In this document: positions 55,359 through 64,000 of the stretch, one piece after another | How the letters are laid out: each line of letters begins with the position of its first letter | Numbering within the stretch: the first letter of the stretch is position 1 | From: Aphrocallistes beatrix | Taxonomy: Eukaryota > Porifera > Hexactinellida > Sceptrulophora > Aphrocallistidae | Reading direction: 5' to 3' | NCBI GenBank assembly: GCA_963281255.1 | Contig: OY725492.1 | Location: 930,001-994,000 of the forward strand | Length of the DNA: 64,000 bases | Translations under genes and position numbers: made by a program | The notes under the pieces: generated by a model | What the model saw: the letters and a program-made list of their open reading frames with translations, nothing else | Told to the model about the DNA's origin: nothing | Databases searched by the model: none

Positions 55359-55672
55359 TAACGAATTGATTGAAGAAACTGCTAGCCGCAGAGAACTGAT
55401 TTTTGGCATGTGGAGTCTCTTGGCTATAGCTTCACTAAGTTCTGACCTCAGACGAAAATGTCAACTCATTATGGAATTATGGCATCATTGTCATCTTTTT
55501 TATAATATAAAATTTTAGTTTTTGGGCTATAACATTTTAGGTGATAGAAGGCAATTTTAATAGATTGTGTAATTAGTGCTATTTAGAAGTGATATAAGTA
55601 TCATAAGAAAGTGATGACCCATCATTCTGTTGTGATGTAATCATTAGGCATCAAAAATTTATTAATTAACAA
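55359..55672 (-). repeat. PAL family copy (tail at left, head lost)
   Basis: CGAATTGATTGAAGAAACTG, GGCTATAGCTTCACTAAGT, AAAATGTCAACTCATTATGG, and the CRE-like site mutated to ATGGCATCAT. Confidence 0.7.
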
Positions 55673-55673
55673 A

Positions 55674-56035
55674 TTTACAGTTTGCACGAAATGGCCCAAA
55701 CTGACCAAAATGCTTTCCCATAGCAACGCAAGAATGTAAAAACATTCCATTGAAAAATTCTAAATTTTTCAAATCAACACGTACTAATCTTGGTTCAACA
55801 TAAAAATCACACCTTAATACCATTTAGAAATATGCTTAAAACAGCTTAGAAAATTCGCTAAAATTGTCCTTAGAATGACCTGTTGCGCAATGATATGATG
55901 ACTAACCGAAATTTTCCAAAGGATATATATACTTTGATACCATGTTTATATATACTGGTAATACATTCTTAATGCCTATTCTGCATGGTTAACGATTTTA
56001 GGCTAATCGTGTATTAATATCTCCGAATGCTATAT
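55674..56035. repeat. Half copy of foldback element FB
   Basis: From ACAGTTTGCACGAAATGGCC to TTTTAGGCTAATCGTGTATT, close to 29350-29690. Confidence 0.8.
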
Positions 56036-56119
56036 CATTGTTCCGCTTTGACTTCAAGTGTTAGTTTCAGTTTCAATTTTGAGACCGAAAATGCGCTCAA
56101 ATCAAATTAGAACCGCGAT

Positions 56120-56136
56120 TTTATCAGTACAAGTGG
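56120..56136 (+). pseudogene. Remnant of a third Ig exon 3' end
   Basis: ATCAGTACAAGTG followed by GTGAGTGATTAA is the exact end and donor of the Ig exons (as at 45352-45376). The following intron also matches (ATACATGCAATGTCGTTTCT against 49125). The rest of the exon is gone, lost next to the FB half copy. Confidence 0.7.
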
Positions 56137-57039
56137 TGAGTGATTAATTTTTCATGCATAAAGCTGACATTCGAACACTTTTTATCAAAATGTATTGTTG
56201 TTTCTTTCTTTTACGAAATATCTTTATAAATACATGCAATGTCGTTTCTAAATAGTAGCGCCACTCATATTTTTAATCAAAATATGAGTAATGTAACTAT
56301 TTGGAAACAAATTGCTTGTAATATCTGCTCGTTTCATATAAACAAGCCCGCCTCGCTTGCTTGCGCTACATGAGTTGCTCTCCTGATGCCTGTGTTAGCA
56401 CAATCTTCTACATTAAAACGCTAGAATTTTTTGTTTGTTTGTTCGAATAGTTGAAGAATTTGGCACATGGTAAAAAATGCTAAAAATATTTAATCTTGAT
56501 GCGGAGTCATTAAGTTGAAAGCTTGTGTGAAGTGTGTAATTAGAATGTGAAGAAAACGAATGTAAAGCCAGATTTACCGTATATGTTACTGATTCGAAGT
56601 TAATAGCGTTCTTCTTCATTGGAGCTATGTAATATAAATTTAATTGAAATGTGAAGTAGCTGTAATATTGAAAAAAAACAGGATTATATTGATAGAAGTT
56701 GTATGTCTACTTATTGCGATTGAGTAAAATTGAGTAAATAGTCCCATGGTGATCAGAGAGAATTGTAAATGAAGGGAGCGCCCCCCTCCCAAACACCACT
56801 GATAATCACTCAGCAGATATTTTAAATAAATACGAAAATCACCAAATTAATGTAAATCACTGCTTGTTACCAATGTGTAGGTTGATGACTATTTTCATAA
56901 TAGATTAGGATATTCTTATACAGTGGCGTATCCAGTATTATGCAATGGGGGCAATGACTCATAAACTGTTTGTAATATAGTCCTAAGGTCTGTTTTATCC
57001 AGTGGCATACCCAAAACTAAGACTAAACAATAGTGCGCC

Positions 57040-58360
57040 GATAATGGTTATTGAATGTGACAGTCGTTATATACAAGCATACTTTTATACCATTAATATT
57101 TAGTGATACGAACCACCTTAACTAGTATGCATACCTGGTTTATCCCAATGACTTACTTGAGAGTTTATTATATACACACGTACTTATGTTTAGTTCCTTC
57201 AACTCCTCCAATCAACATCATGGTATCCTCTTCAAGCAGCACTGCGATACAGGCAACATGGAATGCTCCTGATTTGATAAATCAAAATGGAGTTTTAACA
57301 AGCTACCAAGTTAAATATTATGGATCGGTGTTGGATACAGCTGAAAGAACTTCGAATATAAATATTAACACATTATCTAAAACTCTCACTGGACTTCTAC
57401 CATATGTTTATTACTGTGTGATGATTCGGGTTGCAAACGGAGCAGGATTCAGTCAATTTAGTTCTGCAAATTGTGCACGCACTCACGAAGCAAGTAAGAT
57501 CTATGCATAATCTTATATATTATAAAATATATCAGGAGTTTAAAAAGTAATGACTTTCATTTTTCGTAAAGATGCGGCTGTATATAGGGATTTCCATCAA
57601 TTTCCCATCGATGTACAATAACATAAACGGATGCTTCGTCGCTGATATCTTTTCAAATGAAATTATTGACTACAAACTGTTGTGAAATCTGATTTTTCTA
57701 ACACTGATTGATTGGGAAAGTGAAAGTGAAAGTGAGCATTTTGGCGAGTAATATTTATAAGAGCAATATGTGAGCTAAAATGAACATTAGAAAATCTAAA
57801 TCTAAGGTTTTAGAAACTGTGTGATCAATCATTTCATTCAAAGAGAAATCAGCGAAGGAACATCCAGGCGATGAACCATCCACCTTTCTTATAATATACT
57901 ACGTAACATATTGTACATAAGACAATTTTAACACTTTCTACAGTTGTAGATCTTTCTATTGCCCACCATTTAATAACAATCTGTAATTTTAATTAATTAT
58001 TAATTTCACACAGATTGAAACCGGACCAACCGAACCGGTTGTTACAGCCTTGCACTATGTATGTAATAAAATTCTATCGATTCAATTTTAACACTAATGA
58101 CCAAAAGCAAGTGTGATATTATGAGAGTGTTAAAATTTCATTATTGAAGTGCTCATTTCTATTAATACGAGTGCACAGCTAATAAGAACGGATTCTAATT
58201 TGTAACTGTTAATAGACGTATACAGCTTAATTATATTACGCTATAATTATTGAGCAAGATTAATATGGATATTCATATGTACAAGTATATATAAGAAGAA
58301 AACTTTCAATGGATAAATTTCATTATATATCTTGACACCTTTTAATGAACTTACATATGT
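57040..58360 (+). repeat. FN3 duplication segment, copy 1
   Basis: Carries FN3 exon 57194-57493 with both flanks. Matched at 58977-60069 and, after a PAL insertion, 60468-60667. Starts GATAATGGTTATTGAATGTG. Includes GAAAGTGAAAGTGAAAGTG at about 57719, which is shortened in copy 2. Confidence 0.9.
57194..57493 (+). CDS. Gene B, fibronectin type III exon 2
   Basis: Acceptor TATGTTTAG ends at 57193, donor GTAAGA at 57494; 300 bases, phase 1-1. VPSTPPINIMVSSSSSTAIQ, ATWNAPDLINQNG, YQVKYYGSVLDTAERTSN, LTGLLPYVYYCVMIRVANG. FN3 core residues intact. It differs from FN3 exon 3 by a single amino acid (VANG here, VENG there), so the pair is a very recent duplicate or is kept alike by conversion. Confidence 0.92.
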
Positions 58361-58555
58361 GGTCAAGCGACGATGACTTATCAAAAAGTTTTAAATGTGG
58401 CAGAACTTGAAAGCGCGAGAAGAGATAGAAATTAAGTTACTTTATACGAAATGTTTATCATGCATCATAACTCTTTTCTAAATGAACTTTTCCTTCACCT
58501 TTATCGAGCAGTATCCATCAAAACATTCTACAAATGCGCCTTGAAACCAAATGAG

Positions 58556-58658
58556 TCCCACAAAAGCGTCGGATGTGAGTATAGTCTGGCTCAGTTATTG
58601 TTTAAATAATTTCCACTGTGCCAGACTATACTCACTTGGTATCCAGCACTTTTGTGGG
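58556..58658. repeat. Hairpin MITE
   Basis: CCCACAAAAGCGTCGGATG and GAGTATAGTCTGGC on the left, mirrored by GCCAGACTATACTC and CCAGCACTTTTGTGGG on the right. Confidence 0.75.
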
Positions 58659-58689
58659 ATATCTGGGTGGCGATTATTTTCACACCTTT

Positions 58690-58765
58690 ATATACATATT
58701 TTCGCGACTCTGCGGACACACAGTGTCCGCAAGCCGCGCAGCACAAGCAAGCGAAGCGCGCTTGT
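58690..58765 (-). repeat. PAL head fragment (head at right)
   Basis: GCGGACACACAGTGTCCGC and CAAGCAAGCGAAGCGCGC. Confidence 0.7.
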
Positions 58766-59131
58766 GTTTATTATTTAGTGTAACAAAATATTTCGGTTTA
58801 AATATAGTTGTGATCGAGTGATGATTACTCATCGAAAAAAATTGTAAAAATTTCAAACACAATTACGTATAATTATCATCGATTAACCATAACAGTACTT
58901 TTATAATACTATATAACTCAGGAACATATTTTGGACACGTGATAGAACTATATTCACATACATCTATCAATTTCGCCGATAATGGTAATTGAATGTGACA
59001 GTCGTTATATACAAGCATACTTTTATACCATTAATATTTAGTGATACGAACCACCTTAACTAGTATGCATACCTGGTTTATCCCAATGACTTACTTGAGA
59101 GTTTATTATATACACACGTACTTATGTTTAG

Positions 59132-59431
59132 TTCCTTCAACTCCTCCAATCAACATCATGGTATCCTCTTCAAGCAGCACTGCGATACAGGCAACATGGA
59201 ATGCTCCTGATTTGATAAATCAAAATGGAGTTTTAACAAGCTACCAAGTTAAATATTATGGATCGGTGTTGGATACAGCTGAAAGAACTTCGAATATAAA
59301 TATTAACACATTATCTAAAACTCTCACTGGACTTCTACCATATGTTTATTACTGTGTGATGATTCGGGTTGAAAACGGAGCAGGATTCAGTCAATTTAGT
59401 TCTGCAAATTGTGCACGCACTCACGAAGCAA
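59132..59431 (+). CDS. Gene B, fibronectin type III exon 3
   Basis: Acceptor TATGTTTAG ends at 59131, donor GTAAGA at 59432; 300 bases, phase 1-1. Same protein as FN3 exon 2 except for Glu in place of Ala (RVENG). All FN3 landmarks and both cysteines are present. No further receptor exon is visible before base 64000. A TSP3/HRM exon and a GPCR exon, as in gene A, would be expected to the right if gene B has the same plan, but that is inference. Confidence 0.92.
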
Positions 59432-60069
59432 GTAAGATCTATGCATAATCTTATATATTATAAAATATATCAGGAGTTTAAAATGTAATGACTTTCATTT
59501 TTCGTAAAGATGCGGCTGTATATAGGGATTTCCATCAATTTCCCATCGATGTACAATAACATAAACGGATGTTTCGTCGCCGGATGCTTCGTCGCTGATA
59601 TCTTTTCAAATGAAATTATTGACTACAAACTGTTGTGAAATCTGATTTTTTTCTAACATTGATTGATTGGTAAAATGAAAGTGAGCATTTTGGCGAGTAA
59701 TATTTATGAGATCAATATGTGAGAAAAATGAACATTAGAAAATCTAAATCTAAGGTTTTAGAAACTGTGTGATCAATCATTTCATTCAAAGAGAAATCAG
59801 CGAAGGAACATCCAGGCGATGAACCATCTACCTTTCTTATAATATAACATATTGTACATAAGACAATTTTAACACTTTCTACAGTTGTAGATATTTCTAT
59901 TGCCCACCATTTAATAACAATCTGTAATTTAAAATTAATTATTCATTTCACACAGATTGAAACCGGACCAACCGAACCGGTTGTTACAGCCTTGCACTAT
60001 GTATGTAATAAAATTCTATCGATTCAATTTTAGCACTAATGACCAAAAGCTAGTGTGATATAATGAGAG

Positions 60070-60467
60070 TACAAAATGTCGACTCATCGTGGAATTATGA
60101 CGTCATTGTCACATTTTTAAAAGTTAAGCAATACAGTTATTCGAGCATAACTCATCCATTATAGGAAATAGAAGGCTGAAATTTTAATAGAATCTGTATA
60201 ATAACATATCTCACATATGATGCGACTATCATCAAAAAATGATGACTCATCACTTTGTTATGACGTCATCATTACGCATCAAAATTTTAATAATTGACAA
60301 ATTTGGTGATTTTTCGAGTGATATCGATTATCACAGTAGGACAGACGTATTTAGAGTTGCAATCTCCCTTATAATTAACCAATGTGCACCCAGACGATCG
60401 AAGGGAGCCTCCGGCGGACACTTTGTGTCCGCCAGCCGCGCAGCGCAAGCAAGCGAAGCGCGCTTGT
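60070..60467 (-). repeat. PAL family copy (head at right)
   Basis: AAAATGTCGACTCATCGTGG to GAAGCGCGCTTGT, with ATGACGTCAT at 60097-60106 and 60260-60269. The empty site is visible in duplication copy 1 near 58128-58168. Confidence 0.85.
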
Positions 60468-61480
60468 TTCTATTAATACGAGTGCACAGCTAATAAGAAC
60501 GGATTTAAATTTGTAGCTGTTAATATACGTATATAACTTAATTATATTACGCTATAATTATTGAGCAAGAATAATATGGATGTTCATATGTACGAGTATA
60601 TATAAGAATAAAACTTTCAACGGATGAATGTCCATTATATATCTTGACACCCTTTAATGAACTTACAAGCGCGCTTCGATTGCTTGCGCTGCGCGACTAG
60701 CGGACACTTTGTGTCCACCGGAGGCGCACTTTTGGCCGCCTGGGGCCGCATTGATTGATTATAAGGGAAATAACATATCTAAATATGTCTTATATAAACG
60801 ATATCGCACGAAAAATCACCAAATTTATAAATTTATAAATTTTTGATGAGTAATCATTTTTTGATGATAGTTCATCATATGCGAGGTATGTTAGTACAGT
60901 GCTTCTCAACCTTTTTCGTAGCACGGAACCCTTTCAAAATTGTAAACGTTTTGATGAACCCTTCATATTTTTGAATATCTATTGGTAAAATTGCACTAAC
61001 ATATATAACTAGAATACATAATCAAAAAGGCTGAATTGCATTTATGATTCTTAAAATCTAAAGACATGTTAACTGATTAAGCTGATTAAAAGAATGACGG
61101 AAAATTCATCGCTGGAAAATTCGTCGCTATCGTATTTAATTCGAATGATTTCGGGTTTTTGACATCTGGTTTCGAGCTCCATTCCTCCTTTCAAATGCTC
61201 GGCCTTTGGCCCCCATCATATTCCCACACCTAAAAGCACCAACTTATTGTACATATAACTTAGGTTCCAGTGAGGAATCTCCCTGCGACGAATTTTCCGT
61301 TTTAACAGATTAAAATTATGTTCCCCATTGATATTTTTACATACTGGTAACAAATATCTAAACATCATAGATGCGATCCCTCAAGGGGAGTCCGACAATT
61401 CGCAACGCGACAACTCGAAACACCGACGATTCGCAATATATTTCAGCTTTGAAGAGGGAGCAAACAGATTACAATCAATA

Positions 61481-61656
61481 CAGTGGAATTCGCTTAATAG
61501 TAGCAACTCGAGTTTTGCTCATAAAATGGTTGCTAATACGCGAAGTTGCTATTAAGGGAACATAATTAACACAAAATCTTCACCTGGGACCTGAAGATTG
61601 GTTGCTAATAGAGCAATATCGCTAATAAGGGAGTTGCTAATAAGCGAATTCCACTG
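61481..61656. repeat. pogo-like MITE
   Basis: CAGTGGAATTCGCTTAATAG and the inverse TAAGCGAATTCCACTG, TA on both sides. TTGCTAATA and GCTATTAAGG motifs repeat inside. Confidence 0.88.
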
Positions 61657-61854
61657 TACATTGAATCACTAAGTGATGTTTTGGTCGCTATGTGCTAATA
61701 ATTTTCAATACAAATGTAAGGTATAAATACAATTAGTATACACGTATTCAACTAATGCAAATGGACAAGTTTTGAACCAGCTTACGTTTAGTTCAAAGTG
61801 CTCTAATTATTCTCTCAGAATGGGTATCGACAACCTAAGTCACGGAACCCCTAT

Positions 61855-62642
61855 TAGTGGTGCGGCATAGCATGAAATTTATAACAATTGTGCATTTTGT
61901 GATAAAAGCACCAAAATTGGTACACAGGTACATTGATATACTATGAACATTTTTGGATATTGGGCCACCTGAAACATTGCCTATGTCAGCCATGACAGCT
62001 AGCCCAAATTACCACGTCCGATAGTATTCGCCGGAATTGTCCCCTATCAATAACTTCTTTTAATCACACCAGATCATATTTTGATTGTACGAATATGCTA
62101 ATTAGAACGCTCTGATATATCATATGTGGAATATGTGAAAGTTTTGTGGTATGCCATAGTGGGAGGTATAGTTGAATGTGGTAAAACCTTCATATATTCT
62201 ACATATGATATGTTAGAGTGTTCTAATTAGCATATTCGTACTCGCTGAACCTAGCCGAGAAGAACAAGAGGTCACTCGATATGGTTCCTCCAAAATTTGG
62301 AGATCGGAATTTTTCAACCATTCCTGGCCGTTGCTAGGAACAGGCAACCGAAAGAATTCTCCAAATATGGTCAATATACATATCAAATTGCTGGAAATTT
62401 CGTGCTGGACACGAATTCAACAATCAAAATATGATCTGGTGTGATTAAAAGAAGTTATTGATAGGGGAATCCGGCGAATACTATCGGACGTGGTAATTTG
62501 GGCCAGTTGTCATGACTGACATAGGCAATGTTTCAGGTGGCCCAATATCCAAAAATGTTCATAGTATATCAATGTACCTGTGTACCAATTTTGGTGCTTT
62601 TATCACATAATGCACAATTGTTTTGCTATGCCGCACCACTAT
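61855..62642. repeat. Palindromic element with nested inner palindrome
   Basis: Outer arms of about 240 bases: TAGTGGTGCGGCATAGCA at the left, TGCTATGCCGCACCACTA at the right. Between them a second palindrome, GAATATGCTAATTAGAAC (62090) against GTTCTAATTAGCATATTC (62240). Confidence 0.88.
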
Positions 62643-62663
62643 ATGGAACCGAGTTTCAGGGAA

Positions 62664-63158
62664 CTGTTGCGTAGATTCGTGAGATCGTAGATCCGTGAGA
62701 TTCTTATACTATATAACCATGGATGGTTTTCAAGCGTAGAATTCTGAGATTATCCGTAGAATCGTGAGATTTTGTTCCGTTTACTCAAATCACCTTATGG
62801 TTCAATCAGTTTCATCGTAACTTGATAACTATCGCCACTAAATAGTGTCACGCGACACAATTTAATGGCACACGACACAATTTACTTGGTAAAACGCCAT
62901 ATGGACCATGGATGAATTTTATTTTGCATTTATGGTCCATATGGGGTTTTGCCATAGTAAATTGTGTCGCGTGCCACAATTTGGTGGCGGTGGTTATCAA
63001 GTTACGATGAAACTGATTGAACCATAAGGTGATTTGAGTAAACGGAACAAAATCTCACGATTCTACGGGTAATCTCAGAATTCTACGCTAGAAAACCATC
63101 CATGGTTATATAGTATAAGAATCTCACGGATCTACGATCTCACGAATCTACGCAACAG
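62664..63158. repeat. Palindromic element
   Basis: Arms of about 230 bases beginning CTGTTGCGTAGATTCGTGAG. Inside are GTGTCACGCGACACAATTT and CATATGGACCATGG in both orientations. Non-coding. Confidence 0.88.
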
Positions 63159-63437
63159 AACCCTAAAATCACTTTGGCGGAACCCCGGTTGAGAAGCACT
63201 TTGTTAGTATACAGATTCTATTAAAATTTCAGACTTCTATCTCCTATAATGGCTGAGTTATGCTCGAATAACTGTATTGCTTAACTTTAAAAATGTGACA
63301 ATGACGTCATAATTCCATGATGAGTCGACATTTTGCTCTGAGCTCAGAACTTAGTGGAGCCATAGCCAAAAGACCCCTACATGCCAAAAATCAGCTTTCT
63401 GTGCCTGGCAGTTTCTTCAATCAATTCGTTACATATA

Positions 63438-63690
63438 CAGTCGACTCTCGTTAATACGAACACGGATAAGGAGCACAATCGGATAAGAAGTACAAGTTTT
63501 GATTCCCCAACCTAATCTATGGCAAAATATATACAAACGAACTCCGGTTAGCACGAACACGGATAAGACGAAATATCGGATAATAAGTACGATTTGTGGG
63601 TCCCCTTCAGTGCGTTTTCAATACTAAATACATCGGTTAATACGAACACGGATAATACGAACAGGTGTGTACCTACGAGCACTTTGAATA
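63438..63690. repeat. pogo-like MITE cluster
   Basis: CAGTCGACTCTCGTTAATAC, and ACGAACACGGATAA four times in 200 bases. A further start, CAGTCGAATCTCGTTAATAC, follows at 63747. Confidence 0.65.
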
Positions 63691-63835
63691 TGGTACGTAG
63701 TATGTACGTAGATAGATACTAGACAGATATTTCTCAATGAAAATACAGTCGAATCTCGTTAATACAACATGGATAATGAGTTCTCTATTTGACAAGTACA
63801 ATTTCATACTCTCACGTAGTTATCACTATGTATAT

Positions 63836-64000
63836 CAGTGGTTCCCAACCTTTTTCTTGCTGCGACCCCATTCCATGAACCAACATTTGAGCGCGACCCC
63901 CAAAGAACAAAATCAAAAGTAAGACGATGCATCATTTTCATTTATCGCTACAAATATTGATAATGTCATCCTAAGATTAGTCATTAGTGTCATATAATAA
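63836..64000 (+). mobile_element. Left end of a hAT-like element (runs off window)
   Basis: CAGTGGTTCCCAACCTTTTT followed by GCTGCGACCCC is a typical hAT left terminus. The right end is outside. Confidence 0.6.

Larger units (their letters stand above)
58977..60667 (+). repeat. FN3 duplication segment, copy 2, split by a PAL copy
   Basis: GATAATGGTAATTGAATGTG at the start. Nearly identical to 57040-58128 up to 60069, then a PAL copy (60070-60467), then the matching TTCTATTAATACGAGTGCAC segment to 60667. Confidence 0.9.
60897..63201. mobile_element. hAT element with 8-bp target duplication and three nested elements
   Basis: Left terminus CAGTGCTTCTCAACCTTTTT; right terminus the inverse, GGTTGAGAAGCACT. 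Target duplication TGTTAGTA at 60889-60896 and 63202-63209, confirmed by uninterrupted PAL copies. No transposase. Nested: 61481-61656, 61855-62642 and 62664-63158. Confidence 0.88.
60667..63430 (+). repeat. PAL family copy (head at left) interrupted by a hAT element
   Basis: The two halves, 60667-60896 and 63202-63430, join at TGTTAGTA. ATGACGTCAT at 63301-63310, then GAGCCATAGCCAAAAGACC and TTCTTCAATCAATTCGTT. Confidence 0.85.

Overview
This is a window of animal nuclear DNA: AT-rich, intron-rich and crowded with transposable elements. The real genes are multi-exon and encode metazoan extracellular modules (C-type lectin, Ig, fibronectin III, thrombospondin type-3, hormone-receptor domain) and an adhesion-GPCR core (GAIN, GPS, seven membrane helices). 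Several cleanly symmetrical exons, an unusual module mix and the absence of vertebrate-type repeats suggest an invertebrate. A sponge or other early-branching animal is my best guess from gene content; no species can be read from the sequence.

Two paralogous receptor genes lie in the same orientation (+). Gene A (bases 1-7512) enters the window already inside an Ig exon. It continues with two FN3 exons and one TSP3/hormone-receptor exon, and ends in a 659-codon exon carrying GAIN, GPS, 7TM and the cytoplasmic tail. Gene B starts at 33149 with a signal-peptide exon, then CTLD-1, CTLD-2, Ig-1, CTLD-3, Ig-2 and three FN3 exons (to 59431). It has no GPCR part before the window ends, so it probably continues to the right. 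All ectodomain exons are phase 1-1, so any exon can be added, dropped or exchanged in frame. Units 2 and 3 of gene B (about 42.5-45.5 and 45.5-48.3 kb) are tandem copies. Each holds a ruined copy of the signal-peptide exon, split by the same pogo-like MITE. The multi-lectin gene therefore seems to have grown by fusion of formerly separate tandem genes.

Between and inside the genes lies a dense mobile-element landscape. 7.7-12.4 kb: an AT-rich dispersed family with a GC-rich head (called PAL here) and a broken Tc1-like transposase. 12.96-16.86 kb: a gypsy element (minus strand) with 160-bp LTRs that has lost the integrase core. 21.46-27.72 kb: a LINE split by a second gypsy element with a tRNA-iMet-type primer site. 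28.2-29.77 kb: a 1.5-kb foldback palindrome with a nested pogo-like MITE. 31.8-32.2 kb: a hAT-like MITE. 33.93-38.85 kb: a 4.9-kb element with perfect 180-bp terminal inverted repeats, a decayed spliced gypsy/Ginger-type integrase and a nested mariner-like element. 38.89-40.99 kb: a separate KRBA2/SCAND3-type integrase gene in five or so exons. 60.07-63.43 kb: a hAT element with 8-bp target duplication inserted in a PAL copy and itself holding at least three further elements.

The points most worth attention are the receptor cluster and its way of evolving: exon-1 decay and fusion, a conversion tract between lectin exons, FN3 exon duplication, an acceptor replaced by repeat DNA, a GC-AG intron, and an altered GPS site. 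The second group is the set of dispersed repeats that carry ATGACGTCAT (CRE/ATF) palindromes through the locus.
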